Shown here in pieces: positions 30,157 to 39,475 of a DNA stretch of 64,000 bases (within the stretch, counting starts at the first letter, position 1; each line of letters opens with the position of its first letter). Source of the DNA: Thalassobius sp965218685. Its GTDB lineage: Bacteria; Pseudomonadota; Alphaproteobacteria; Rhodobacterales; Rhodobacteraceae. The stretch lies in contig NZ_OZ244657.1 of NCBI RefSeq assembly GCF_965218685.1, positions 496,001-560,000 of the forward strand, read 5' to 3'. The notes beneath the pieces are model-generated. The model searched no databases. It was not told the DNA's origin and saw only the letters and a list, made by a program, of their open reading frames with translations. Position numbers and translations under genes: made by a program.

Positions 30157-31017
30157 TCACTCGGCCGCCAGGCGCTGCTTGGGTTGGCCAAACTCGGTGA
30201 CCTTGGCAATCACGCGGTTCATCGCCGCCTTCATCGCCTTGAAATTGCCATTGGGCCGGATCAACTGCTCGTTCATGTAAAGCGAGCGGTCAATTTCCAC
30301 CTGCACGACATGCTGATTGCGCGAGGGGCGCCCGTAATGCTGCGTCGTATATGCGCCTGCGAAAGGAACGTTGCGCACCACACGCAGACCTTCGGCGGTA
30401 AACGCAGCCTCAAGCATGTCCATCACCTCGCGCGAGGCGGAGGCGCCGAACCGATCCCCCAAAACCACCTCGGGGCGGCACGGCATGGTACGGGCCACGC
30501 TGTCCAACGCCTCGTGCGGCATGGAGTGGCAATCGATCAAGATCGCCTCGCCGAACTGGGCATGGCTGTCCGCCAAAAGCGAAGACAACTGGTCGTGATA
30601 GGGCTGCCAGCATCGGCGCAGCCGGCCCTGCACGTCGTCCAAAGACAGTTTTCCACGGTAAATACAGCGTCCATTGGCCACCACCCGCGGCACCACCCCC
30701 AGACCCGAAACGATTCGGGGATTATGACTGACGGTGCGAATTCCCTTGATCAATGCAGGGTCTAGTTCATCCGGGCTGCGGTTAAGATCCACATAGGCGC
30801 GCGGTGCGGTCGCCATCAGCAAAGGAGCCCCAAACGAGGGCGCATCCGCGAACAGTTGATCCACGAACGCATCTTCCGAAGACCGAATTGTCACGTCATC
30901 CAGCACGGATTGGGTTAAAAACCCTGCAGAATACTCGCGCCCACTGTGCGGAGAGGCAAAAACAACGCTGGAACTGCGTGTTTCTGGCATCGAAAGGCTA
31001 AAGGCGGACGTGATCAT
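30157..31017 (-). CDS. N-formylglutamate amidohydrolase family protein
   Basis: The product has 286 residues. The family signature is seen in VVFASPHSGREY (metal-binding), APRAYVDLNRSPDELDP, AILIDCHSMPHEA and VVQVEIDRSLYMNE. The family hydrolyses N-formylglutamate in histidine degradation (HutG), but many members lie outside hut operons and no other histidine genes are near, so the substrate is open. Confidence 0.87.
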   Translation of the reverse strand: MITSAFSLSMPETRSSSVVFASPHSGREYSAGFLTQSVLDDVTIRSSEDAFVDQLFADAPSFGAPLLMATAPRAYVDLNRSPDELDPALIKGIRTVSHNPRIVSGLGVVPRVVANGRCIYRGKLSLDDVQGRLRRCWQPYHDQLSSLLADSHAQFGEAILIDCHSMPHEALDSVARTMPCRPEVVLGDRFGASASREVMDMLEAAFTAEGLRVVRNVPFAGAYTTQHYGRPSRNQHVVQVEIDRSLYMNEQLIRPNGNFKAMKAAMNRVIAKVTEFGQPKQRLAAE

Positions 31018-31167
31018 GAAATCTCCTTACACAAGAAATATCATAGACTGAATAATCTTGTGACCAAAAGCCCTTGATCCCCCCGCCGACTCCTTTTATA
31101 GAGCGCGAACCGGCGCGGAATTCCGCGCCCCTTTCATTAGGGGCAAGGGGCCAAACTGGACAAATTC

Positions 31168-31242
31168 GGGCGATTAGCTCAGCGGTAGAGCACTTCGTTG
31201 ACATCGAAGGGGTCACAAGTTCGATCCTTGTATCGCCCACCA
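31168..31242 (+). tRNA. tRNA-Val (GAC)
   Basis: This is a 75-nt cloverleaf with encoded CCA: GGGCGATTAGCTCAGCGGTA, anticodon loop TTGACAT between CTTCG and CGAAG, and acceptor ATCGCCC. Anticodon GAC reads valine. Confidence 0.96.
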
Positions 31243-31310
31243 TTTCTTTCGCTTCTTTCGAAGCGACCCGTAACCTAAGGCGCCCGGCGCCGCGAATGAA
31301 GGAGAAGACC

Positions 31311-31436
31311 ATGAAGGTCAAGAACTCGCTCCGCTCGCTCAAGCAGCGTCACCGCGATTGCCGTGTCGTGCGCCGCAAAGGCCGCGTCTACGTGATCAAC
31401 AAGACTCAGCGTCGTTTCAAAGCTCGTCAGGGCTAA
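31311..31436 (+). CDS. rpmJ: 50S ribosomal protein L36
   Basis: The product has 41 residues, beginning MKVKNSLRSLKQRHRDCRVV and rich in Arg/Lys, with GGAGAAGACC before the ATG. It has a single Cys, so it is the zinc-free form of L36, which is the standard one in alphaproteobacteria. Monocistronic: tRNA-Val lies 68 bp upstream and a strong terminator 24 bp downstream. Confidence 0.95.
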   Translation: MKVKNSLRSLKQRHRDCRVVRRKGRVYVINKTQRRFKARQG

Positions 31437-31460
31437 GAACTCGATCAGAGTTTATGCAAA

Positions 31461-31490
31461 AGACCGCCTCGGTTCACCCGAGGCGGTCTT
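31461..31490 (+). terminator. Rho-independent terminator of rpmJ
   Basis: AGACCGCCTCGG and CCGAGGCGGTCT form a 12-bp stem around TTCAC, followed by TTTTTCTTT. Confidence 0.93.
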
Positions 31491-31590
31491 TTTCTTTGCA
31501 AACGCAGCGTAAACTTGATCGGCGTCAAAATACCGACATGCCTAGCGTGTCATGTGGCCTATGACCAAACGTCGATATGCAGAGGCCACG

Positions 31591-33363
31591 ATGACTGATT
31601 CCGCGCCCAAGACCAGCCCCATCCCCGCAGCGAAACCGCTGACGCACAAACACGAGACCTTTGACCGTGCATTGCGCGCAGCCATGGCAAGGATGACCTC
31701 GGGGTTGTCACCCTATGCGGCTGTTGCGGCCTGGAACGATTGGCTGGTGCATCTTGCCGCCGCCCCCGGCCGGCAGGTGGAAATGGTCGAGCACGCTCAG
31801 CGGAACGCCGCGAAACTGGCCGCTTTCTGGGCCGGGCAGATGAACGGCGAAACAAAGCCTCCGTTCCATCCCAAGCCCGAGGATCACCGCTTTACCGATC
31901 CCAACTGGGCCAAACCTCCGTACGATTTAATGCAGCAAGGGTTCCTGGCCACACAGGATTGGTGGGACCATGCAACGTGCTGCGTGCCCGGCGCCCTGCC
32001 GCAAAACACCGATCGCGTCAGTTTCATGGTGCGGCAGATGCTGGACATGATCTCTCCTTCGAACTTGCCGGCCCTGAACCCCGAGATTCTAAACAAGGCG
32101 CGCGAAACCAAGGGGCAGTCGATCATCGACGGGCTGAACCTACTGATGCAGGACACCGAAGACGCGGTCACAGGCGAAACCCATCAGAACAACGGCGATT
32201 ACAAAGTAGGAGAAACACTGGCCTGCACCGAAGGTCAGGTGGTTTTCCGTAACGAGATCATGGAGTTGATCCAGTACTCGCCCAAAACCGAAAAGGTTCA
32301 GGCCGAACCGATCCTGATCGTGCCCGCCTGGATCATGAAATACTATATCCTGGATCTCAGCCCGCATAATTCGTTGATCCGCTATCTTGTCGAGCAAGGA
32401 TTTACCGTCTTTGCGATCTCTTGGGTGAACCCCACGGCCCAGCAGCATGATCTGGAGCTGGACGACTATCGCACCAAGGGCGTTCTGGCCGCCGTAGACG
32501 CAGTTTCCGCCATCATTCCAGACCAGAAAATCCATGCCTGCGGCTATTGTCTGGGGGGCACGATCCTGTCCATCACCGCCGCCACCATGGCGCGGGACCA
32601 CGATGACCGGCTGGGCTCAATCACTCTGCTGGCCGCGCAGACCGATTTCACCGAGGCCGGCGAGCTGATGTTGTTTCTGGACGAAAGCCAGGTCGCCTAT
32701 CTTGAGGACATGATGTGGGACCAGGGCTATCTGGATCAGCGGCAAATGAGCGGCGCCTTTCAGGCTCTGCGCGCCGAAGATCTGATCTGGACACGCGCGG
32801 TGCGCCGATACTTGATGGGAATCGAGGATAAGGCCGCCGATATCTCGGTTTGGAACATGGATGCCACGCGGATGCCGTCCAAGATGCATTCGCAATACCT
32901 GCGGGGGCTGTTCATGGAAAACCGTTTGACTGCAGGGCGGTATGCCGTGGATGGGCGGGTGATCGCGTTGAAGGATATCAAGATCCCGTTCTTCATCGTC
33001 GGCACCGAAAAAGACCATATCGCGCCATGGCGTTCGGTCTATAAGACCAAACTGTTCACCGACGGGGACGCCAGTTTCGTTCTGGTCAAAGGCGGCCATA
33101 ACGGCGGCATCGTCAGCGAGCCCGGCCATCCCCGGCGACACTACCGCATTGGCCACCGCAAACCCGGCGCGCTGTACATGGACCCAGACACCTGGGTGCA
33201 AAATCACGAGATCCACGAGGGCTCGTGGTGGCCCGAATGGTCAAGCTGGCTGTCGAAGCATCAGGGGGATCAGCAGCCCGTAACGCCCCCGCAGATGGGG
33301 GCGCCGAATGCCGGGTTGCCTCCGTTGATGGCGGCACCCGGCAGCTACGTGTTCCTGGACTAG
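31591..33363 (+). CDS. phaC: Class I poly(3-hydroxyalkanoate) synthase
   Basis: The product has 590 residues. The N-terminal PhaC domain is followed by an alpha/beta-hydrolase core with the lipase-like box HACGYCLGGT (catalytic Cys near residue 320), Asp in GTEKDHIAPW and His in VKGGHNGGIV. It polymerises 3-hydroxyacyl-CoA into storage granules. The start MTDSAPKTSP is preceded by AGAGG; upstream ATGs at 31552 and 31561 are possible. No phaZ, phaP or phaR gene is adjacent, at least inside this window. Its stop overlaps the stop of the convergent pseudocaspase gene. Confidence 0.94.
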   Translation: MTDSAPKTSPIPAAKPLTHKHETFDRALRAAMARMTSGLSPYAAVAAWNDWLVHLAAAPGRQVEMVEHAQRNAAKLAAFWAGQMNGETKPPFHPKPEDHRFTDPNWAKPPYDLMQQGFLATQDWWDHATCCVPGALPQNTDRVSFMVRQMLDMISPSNLPALNPEILNKARETKGQSIIDGLNLLMQDTEDAVTGETHQNNGDYKVGETLACTEGQVVFRNEIMELIQYSPKTEKVQAEPILIVPAWIMKYYILDLSPHNSLIRYLVEQGFTVFAISWVNPTAQQHDLELDDYRTKGVLAAVDAVSAIIPDQKIHACGYCLGGTILSITAATMARDHDDRLGSITLLAAQTDFTEAGELMLFLDESQVAYLEDMMWDQGYLDQRQMSGAFQALRAEDLIWTRAVRRYLMGIEDKAADISVWNMDATRMPSKMHSQYLRGLFMENRLTAGRYAVDGRVIALKDIKIPFFIVGTEKDHIAPWRSVYKTKLFTDGDASFVLVKGGHNGGIVSEPGHPRRHYRIGHRKPGALYMDPDTWVQNHEIHEGSWWPEWSSWLSKHQGDQQPVTPPQMGAPNAGLPPLMAAPGSYVFLD

Positions 33364-34826
33364 TTCCTTTCGACCGGGATCATCAAAAGCAGCATCGTCT
33401 TGTGCGAGACATAGCCGGTGGGCGTCATCCCACTGTCCCGCTGAAACTTGCGGATGGCACGGCGGGCAGTTCTGTCGAATTTCCCGTCCAGAAAGCCGGG
33501 CTGATAGCCCCGCGCCTGCAGCCCCTTCTCGATCAACAGACGTGCATTGCTGCCTCGCAGGAACTTTTCCTCTTCTGCCCTGTCACGCTCGATGGCTTTG
33601 CGGTTGCTCCTGTCTTCCAGCAGCTCCTGAACCCGCGCTTCAGCCTCGGCCTGATACTGAGAATTCGGATAGTGGCGCATGAAATCGCGATAAGCCTCGA
33701 TCGTATCCTCGGCGCTGACCTGTTCCCAGGCGATGCGCGCCCGTTCCTCGTCAGAGCGGCGGTCACGGCCGGCACCTTCGTAATCACGGTTCAGCATTAC
33801 GATCAGGTTGCCGGTCAGATAGCCCGTGGCCGGCACGCCTTTGGAGCGTTGATACTCTGCAATGGCCGCGCGGGTTCCTCTGCCGAAAACGCCGTCAACG
33901 CCGCGGGTATCAAAGCCCAGATAGCTTAGCTTGCGCTGGATTTCCCGGCGGTCGGCACGGGTGAGCTTCAGCGCGTCCTCGGCATCTTTGGCTGTGCGGC
34001 GGGGACCATCGCGCAGCTCGGCAATCCGCTGGCGGGCGGTGTCCACATAGGCCCCGTTCGGATAGCGCCGCAGATAGGCCTCGTAGCCTTCAATCGAATC
34101 CAGCCTGCGCGCTGCCCGCCAGAAACTTTCCTCGGCCTCGGAAACAACGCGGCGCGGCGGGACGGTGATGCCCCCCAAGGGTTGGTCGGGCAGATAGCCG
34201 GACAAGGTCACGCCAGCCGCATCACGCGCAACGCGCCGCAGGGAATGGCCCGCCAAAACCCGACTGCGCAAAATATCCAGTGCCGGGTCAGCGCGCCCCT
34301 GCATCATGGTCACCCCATGATGCAGACTTACGCGCGCGGTCCCTTTGCGCAGACCCGCGCCCAGCTCCAGATTCGCACCAGACGGTGTCAGTACCAGCAT
34401 CGCTTTACCGGCATGTTGGGCCAGCGTATCATTGATTGCGGCCATCGACAGGCCGAACTGTCCGACGCTGTAGGCGTTCAGTGCGCGACTGTCGCGCGCC
34501 AAAAGCCAGGAATTCGCAGGGCCATCCACGAAATGTCCGGACAGCACCACAATCACGCGATCGACCTGCCCCCGGCGCAGCCGCGCATGAAAATCTGCGG
34601 CCAGACGGGACATTTCCTGAGCGTCCATGTCCTGTCCTTGCAGCACCGAGAACCCGGCCCGTTCCAGCGCCGATTTAAACCCGTTATGCCGCGCCACATC
34701 CTTTGCATCCGCACGCGCGGGATAAGAACGGTTGGTCAGGACCAAGGCAAAATCCTCGGCCAGGGACGGCAAGGCCGTGGACACAATCAGTGCCACGGCC
34801 CCTAGAATCGATCGAAAGCTCAACAT
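33360..34826 (-). CDS. Secreted pseudocaspase with two peptidoglycan-binding domains
   Basis: The product has 488 residues; the signal peptide is at 1-23 (cleavage after SLA). Residues 25-160 follow the caspase-like fold: DFALVLTNRSYP, VIVVLSGHF with the His (98) retained, and LVLTPSGA where the catalytic Cys should be, so it is predicted inactive. Two putative peptidoglycan-binding domains follow at about 290-345 (IQRKLSYLGFDTRGVDGVFG) and 430-487 (IEKGLQARGYQPGFLDGKFD), separated by tetratricopeptide-like Tyr-Pro segments (YLRRYPNGAYVDTA; FMRHYPNSQYQAEA). It probably sits in the periplasm on the cell wall. Function unknown. Confidence 0.78.
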   Translation of the reverse strand: MLSFRSILGAVALIVSTALPSLAEDFALVLTNRSYPARADAKDVARHNGFKSALERAGFSVLQGQDMDAQEMSRLAADFHARLRRGQVDRVIVVLSGHFVDGPANSWLLARDSRALNAYSVGQFGLSMAAINDTLAQHAGKAMLVLTPSGANLELGAGLRKGTARVSLHHGVTMMQGRADPALDILRSRVLAGHSLRRVARDAAGVTLSGYLPDQPLGGITVPPRRVVSEAEESFWRAARRLDSIEGYEAYLRRYPNGAYVDTARQRIAELRDGPRRTAKDAEDALKLTRADRREIQRKLSYLGFDTRGVDGVFGRGTRAAIAEYQRSKGVPATGYLTGNLIVMLNRDYEGAGRDRRSDEERARIAWEQVSAEDTIEAYRDFMRHYPNSQYQAEAEARVQELLEDRSNRKAIERDRAEEEKFLRGSNARLLIEKGLQARGYQPGFLDGKFDRTARRAIRKFQRDSGMTPTGYVSHKTMLLLMIPVERN

Positions 34827-34858
34827 GGCAGACCTCCTTTAGGGAACTGCCTTTCAGC

Positions 34859-36079
34859 TTAGTCGTAAGTGCGTTGATCTTCGATAACTTTTCCATCGTT
34901 AGGCAATGACCCCGGTGCGACGACCTGAATTTTCCCTTTAAGTTTAAGGGCATCCACGACCGAGTCGGCATATGCGTTCGCCGAGCCGCCTTCTGATTCG
35001 ATTTGCACCGTCATCGTGTCCATCTCGCCTTCACGGCCCGCGATCACGCGTGCTTTGACGATTTCCGGGTGTTTCGAGACCAGCGCAGCCACCTGCTCGG
35101 GGCGCACGAACATGCCCTTGATCTTGGTGGTCTGGTCAGCGCGACCCATCCAGCCCTTGATACGGGTGTTGGTACGTCCGCAGGGGCTGGTTCCATCCAT
35201 CACCGCGCTCAGATCGCCGGTGGCAAACCGGATCAGCGGATAGTCCGGGTTCAGTGTGGTTACCACGACCTCGCCGACCTGGCCGGGTGCCACAGGGGTG
35301 CCAGTCCCAGGTGTAACAATCTCTACGATCACGCCTTCGTCCAGGATCATGCCCTCCATCGCTTCGGATTCGTAGGCGATGTTGCCCAGATCCGCAGTGG
35401 CATAGGACTGCAGGCAGGAAATCCCGCGATCCGCATATTCCTGCCGCAACGAGGGGAACAGCGCCCCACCGCCAACGGCCGCCTTGGTGATGTTCATCTT
35501 CAGGCCCATCGTCTCGGCCTTGTCCAGAATGACCTTCAGGTAATCGGGGGTGCCAGCATAGGAAGTGACACCGATATCGGCGGCCGCACGGGCCTGCAGT
35601 TCGGTCTGGCCAGTACCGGCCGGCAGCACAGCGGCCCCAACCGCCCGCGCCCCGGATTCAAAGATCATTCCCGCCGGGGTCAGATGATAGCCAAAGCAGT
35701 TCTGCACGATGTCGCCCTGCCCAATCCCGCAGGCATGCAGGAAACGCCCCATGCGCCACCAGTCATGCTCGGTTCCCCCGGGCTCATAGATAGGACCCGG
35801 AGACTGAAAGATATGTGCAAACCCGGAAACACCCCGCGTTGTCAGTCCACCAAAGGGCGCATCCGCGGCCTGTGCGCTGACCAGATCCGATTTGCGCAGA
35901 ACCGGCAGTGCGGCCAGATCTTCGATCCCGGTGATCGCCTTGGGATCGACCTCGGCCAGCGCGTCGGCAAAGCCCGGCAACCCCTTCGCCCTTGCGATCT
36001 GCCGAGGCAGATCTTGGGCAATGGCAGCAGCACGTTGATCGGCGCTGCGCGTTTCAAGGTCGTCAAAGTAGCGGGTCAT
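34859..36079 (-). CDS. PaaK-like AMP-dependent CoA ligase (phenylacetate-CoA ligase family)
   Basis: The product has 406 residues, with AGGAGACCAG before the ATG. The family layout is present: IFQSPGPIYEPGGTEHDW, a YAGTPDYLKVIL segment, AVGGGALFPSLRQEY, YPLIRFATGDLSAV and GMFVRPEQVAAL. PaaK relatives join aromatic or other carboxylic acids to CoA through an acyl-adenylate. It is the last gene of the LIV operon, so it may activate the imported compound. The exact acid cannot be predicted. No paa ring-oxygenase genes are in the window. Confidence 0.85.
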   Translation of the reverse strand: MTRYFDDLETRSADQRAAAIAQDLPRQIARAKGLPGFADALAEVDPKAITGIEDLAALPVLRKSDLVSAQAADAPFGGLTTRGVSGFAHIFQSPGPIYEPGGTEHDWWRMGRFLHACGIGQGDIVQNCFGYHLTPAGMIFESGARAVGAAVLPAGTGQTELQARAAADIGVTSYAGTPDYLKVILDKAETMGLKMNITKAAVGGGALFPSLRQEYADRGISCLQSYATADLGNIAYESEAMEGMILDEGVIVEIVTPGTGTPVAPGQVGEVVVTTLNPDYPLIRFATGDLSAVMDGTSPCGRTNTRIKGWMGRADQTTKIKGMFVRPEQVAALVSKHPEIVKARVIAGREGEMDTMTVQIESEGGSANAYADSVVDALKLKGKIQVVAPGSLPNDGKVIEDQRTYD

Positions 36080-36129
36080 TTACTGGTCTCCTGGCCGGGG
36101 CACGTGGCGGGTCAATGCAAAGGGGGCGA

Positions 36130-36954
36130 TTAGCTGAGCCAACGCTTGCGGCGGCGGTACGAGCGGACGTCACGGAAAGATTTGCGGCCCTCGTCAGACA
36201 TACCCAGATAGAACTCTTTCACGTCCGGGTTCTCGCGCAGTTCGGCGGCCGGGCCGTCCATCACCACGCGGCCGGATTCCAGGATATAGCCATAATGTGC
36301 GAACCGCAGGGCCACGTTGGTATTCTGTTCGGCCAGAAGGAAGGTCGCGCCTTCTTTCTCGTTCAGGTTCTTCACGATGTTGAAGATTTCCTCGACCAGC
36401 TGCGGTGCCAGCCCCATCGAGGGTTCGTCCAGCAGGATGCATTCAGGCTTGGACATGATCGCCCGGCCGATTGCTACCATCTGCTGCTCGCCGCCCGAGG
36501 TATAGCCAGCCTGACTTTTGCGGCGGGTCTTCAGGCGCGGGAAGTATTCATAGACCATGTTCAGATCGGCATCGATATCCCCGCGCGAGACACCGCGGGT
36601 GTACGAACCGGTCAGCAGGTTTTCCTCGACGGTCAGGTGTTCGAAACAGTGGCGGCCCTCCATCACCTGGATCACGCCGCGGCGCACCAGATCGGCGGGG
36701 TTCAGATCCTGGATCCGTTCTCCGCGATAGTTGATCGAGCCCTTGGTAACCTCGCCGCGTTCGGATCGCAGCAGGTTGGAAATGGATTTCAAAGTGGTGG
36801 ATTTCCCAGCACCGTTGCCCCCCAGCAGCGCGGTGATGCCGCCCTTGGGTACACTCAGGCTGACCCCTTTGAGCACGAGGATCACGTGATTGTAGATCAC
36901 CTCGATGTTGTTGACCTCCAGAAGCGTTTCCTGGCTGTGATCGGCGTCAAGCAT
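36130..36954 (-). CDS. LIV-type ABC transporter ATP-binding protein (LivF-like)
   Basis: The product has 274 residues. Walker A is GGNGAGKSTTLKS, the signature TSGGEQQMVAIGRAI and Walker B ECILLDEPSMGL; the FEHLTVEENL Q-loop region and LLAEQNTNVAL H-loop region are LivF-like. The start MLDADHSQE is supported by GGAAAG upstream; 15 further in-frame codons upstream are probably not translated. It energises uptake together with the LivG-like protein encoded upstream. Confidence 0.92.
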   Translation of the reverse strand: MLDADHSQETLLEVNNIEVIYNHVILVLKGVSLSVPKGGITALLGGNGAGKSTTLKSISNLLRSERGEVTKGSINYRGERIQDLNPADLVRRGVIQVMEGRHCFEHLTVEENLLTGSYTRGVSRGDIDADLNMVYEYFPRLKTRRKSQAGYTSGGEQQMVAIGRAIMSKPECILLDEPSMGLAPQLVEEIFNIVKNLNEKEGATFLLAEQNTNVALRFAHYGYILESGRVVMDGPAAELRENPDVKEFYLGMSDEGRKSFRDVRSYRRRKRWLS

Positions 36955-37025
36955 GTGCGTTGTCTTTCCTGTCGAAATTCGGGGGTCCCGGCCAGACACG
37001 GCCCGGCCGGGACAATTTCAAACGC

Positions 37026-38309
37026 TTAGTTGCAGCGTTCCGCGATGTTGTTTTCCTTGGCGAACGCGGCCGAGTCGGCCTCGATCAGCGGACCAACAAT
37101 TGATGCATCCGAAGGCGTGAAGTCGGTGATCAGCGACCACTTCTTGGCTCCCGCGTCCCACTGAGCAACAGCAGCCATGCCGTCACCACCGTGGTTTTCA
37201 CAGGTCACGTTGAACTCGGGGCCAAAGCCCGGCAGGCCAGCGGCTTCCATTTCGGCTGCGGTGATTTCAAGGCTCTCCATTGCATCACGCATCATGGCTG
37301 CGGTGATCTGCGAGGTGCCGTTGGCGGCTTGTGCATCCTTGGCAGCTTCGGCAGCCAGGAAGGCCGCATAGACACCACGGTTGTACAGAACCGTACCGAT
37401 CTGATCGCCAGCACCTGCGGCTTTGCCTGCATCAACGACGTATTTCTTGATGTCGTCAAACACCGGGAAATCCGAGCCCACATTGTGGAACTGCAGCGCC
37501 TTATAACCGTTTGCACCGGCACCGGCGGGCAGAACATCAAGCTCGGCGCCCGACCACCAGATACCCATGAAGTTTTCCATCGGGAAACGGATGTTCGCAG
37601 CTTCCTGAACGGCAACCTGGTTCATCACGCCCCAGCCCCAGAAGATCACGAAATCAGGGCGCTCGCGGCGGATTTGCAGCCACTGCGACTTCTGTTCCTG
37701 ACCGGGATAGTCGATCGGGATCGCATTGAAATCAAAGCCTTCGACCTCTGCCAGTTTCTCCAGGGTCGGGATCGGCTCTTTACCGTACGCGCCGTTGAAG
37801 TGCAGCAGGGTGATTTTCTTACCCTTCAGCGAGCCGCCCGAGACGTCCTTGAAGTGTTTCACACCAACCGAGGCACCATCCCAGTAGTTTACCGGATAGT
37901 TGAAGATGTGGCTGAAAACCTTACCGTTTTTCGCCGAGGTCCGGCCATAGCCCATGGTATGAACGGGAATGCCGTCCGCGGTGGCTTTGGGGATCAGCTG
38001 ATAGGTAATGCCGGTCGACAGCGGCTGATAGATCAGCGCGCCTTCGCCTTTGGTGGCCTCGTAGCATTCCACGCCTTTTTCGGTGTTATAAGCGGTTTCA
38101 CACTCGGGAACCGAGATCATTTCGCCGCCGATCCCGCCATCACGTTCGTTCAGCAGGGTGAAATAGTCGGAATAGCCATCCGCAAACGGGATGCCGCCTG
38201 CCGCAAAGGGGCCAGTACGGTAGCTGAGCGACGGGAACACCAGGTCCGCCATCGCAGGGCCTGCGGCCAGGGCCGCGCCCAGTACCAGAGTTGCCAGTTT
38301 CGTTTTCAT
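37026..38309 (-). CDS. LIV-type ABC transporter periplasmic substrate-binding protein
   Basis: The product has 427 residues with signal peptide MKTKLATLVLGAALAAGPAMA and GGAGGAG upstream of the start. The type I periplasmic-binding fold of the leucine-binding family is recognised by FAAGGIPFADGYSDYFTLLN and GKKITLLHFNGAYGKEPIP. It lacks a clear amino-acid carboxylate signature and is longer than LivJ/LivK (about 350), consistent with a different ligand such as an aromatic or fatty acid. Tight neighbours are the permease and ATPase genes. Confidence 0.9.
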   Translation of the reverse strand: MKTKLATLVLGAALAAGPAMADLVFPSLSYRTGPFAAGGIPFADGYSDYFTLLNERDGGIGGEMISVPECETAYNTEKGVECYEATKGEGALIYQPLSTGITYQLIPKATADGIPVHTMGYGRTSAKNGKVFSHIFNYPVNYWDGASVGVKHFKDVSGGSLKGKKITLLHFNGAYGKEPIPTLEKLAEVEGFDFNAIPIDYPGQEQKSQWLQIRRERPDFVIFWGWGVMNQVAVQEAANIRFPMENFMGIWWSGAELDVLPAGAGANGYKALQFHNVGSDFPVFDDIKKYVVDAGKAAGAGDQIGTVLYNRGVYAAFLAAEAAKDAQAANGTSQITAAMMRDAMESLEITAAEMEAAGLPGFGPEFNVTCENHGGDGMAAVAQWDAGAKKWSLITDFTPSDASIVGPLIEADSAAFAKENNIAERCN

Positions 38310-38392
38310 CGGGTTTCTCCTCCCTTGGTTTTGTCCGATGGAGTGGCTGGGGCGCGTCCCCGCGCCCCGGGCCGTATTAGTGATGGCCCGCC

Positions 38393-39469
38393 CTAGTGGG
38401 GGAAGGGCCAAAGTCGTAATTTCTCTTTCGCGACACGCCACAGCTGTGCCAGCCCGTGCGGTTCCGCGATCAGGAAAATGATGATCAGGGCGCCCACGAT
38501 AATCAGCTGCAAGTGTGCCACCATGTCGGTGGGCCAGCCCAGCCAATCCACGCCGACGATCTTCAGCACCACAGGCAGAACCACCAGGAACGCGGCGCCG
38601 GCAAAGCTGCCAAAGATAGAACCCAGACCGCCGATGATGATCATGAACAGCACCAGGAACGACTTGGTGATGCCGAAAGCCTCGCCGACCTCGACCGCAC
38701 CCAGGAACACCGCGAACAGCAGCGCGCCCGAGATGCCGACGAAAAAGCCCGACACTGCAAAGGCGCTGACCTTGGCCTTCAGGGGGTTCACGCCGATGAT
38801 CTCGGCGGCGATATCCATGTCACGGATCGCCATCCAACGACGGCCTTGTGTGCCGCGGGTCAGGTTACGGGCGATAATCGCGCTGATGGTCACAAAGACC
38901 AGGCAGAACATGTAGGTCGCCCACGCATCGGTGTTGGGGCCGGTGACGGCCACGCCAAAGACGGTGCGCTCGGGCGCGTTGATTTGACCCGAGGCCGAGT
39001 AGTTGTAGAACCACGGAACCCGGTTGAAGAGCCACACCAGAAAGAACTGCGCTGCCAGCGTCGCCACGGCCAGGTAAAAGCCCTTGATCCGCAAGCTGGG
39101 CAGACCGAACAGCACACAGACGATACCGGTGATGCCCCCCGCCAGCAGGATGTGGAAGAAGATGTTTACCTCGGGCATCGCGGTCATCAGCTTGTAGCAG
39201 GCATAGGCGCCCACAGCCATGAATCCCCCGGTCCCCAGCGACACCTGCCCGCAATAGCCCGTCAGGATATTCAGACCGATCGCTGCGATCGAGTAGATCA
39301 GGAACGGCAGAAAGATTGCGTTGACCCAGTAGTCATTGACCACGAAGGGCACGACCAGAAAGGCGATCAAAAGAACCGCATAGTACCGATACCGGTCGAA
39401 CTTGATCGGAAAGGTCTGGTTGTCCTCGGTATAGGACGTTTTGAAATCGCCCGCTTCACGATAGAACAT
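38393..39469 (-). CDS. LIV-type ABC transporter permease (LivM-like)
   Basis: The product has 358 residues with about nine membrane helices, for example YYAVLLIAFLVVPFVV, FLIYSIAAIGLNILTG, AFLVVLPVVLKIVG and LQLIIVGALIIIFLIAEP. The cytoplasmic EAA-like loop GVNPLKAKVSAFAVSGFFVG is present. It pairs with the LivH-like permease to form the membrane channel. The small membrane gene upstream is 6 bp away. Confidence 0.92.
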   Translation of the reverse strand: MFYREAGDFKTSYTEDNQTFPIKFDRYRYYAVLLIAFLVVPFVVNDYWVNAIFLPFLIYSIAAIGLNILTGYCGQVSLGTGGFMAVGAYACYKLMTAMPEVNIFFHILLAGGITGIVCVLFGLPSLRIKGFYLAVATLAAQFFLVWLFNRVPWFYNYSASGQINAPERTVFGVAVTGPNTDAWATYMFCLVFVTISAIIARNLTRGTQGRRWMAIRDMDIAAEIIGVNPLKAKVSAFAVSGFFVGISGALLFAVFLGAVEVGEAFGITKSFLVLFMIIIGGLGSIFGSFAGAAFLVVLPVVLKIVGVDWLGWPTDMVAHLQLIIVGALIIIFLIAEPHGLAQLWRVAKEKLRLWPFPH

Positions 39470-39475
39470 GTTTCC

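Noticed and set aside
34859..36079. Calling the last LIV-operon gene paaK with phenylacetate as substrate
   Set aside because: The family fits, but no phenylacetate ring-degradation genes are present and substrate cannot be read from sequence.
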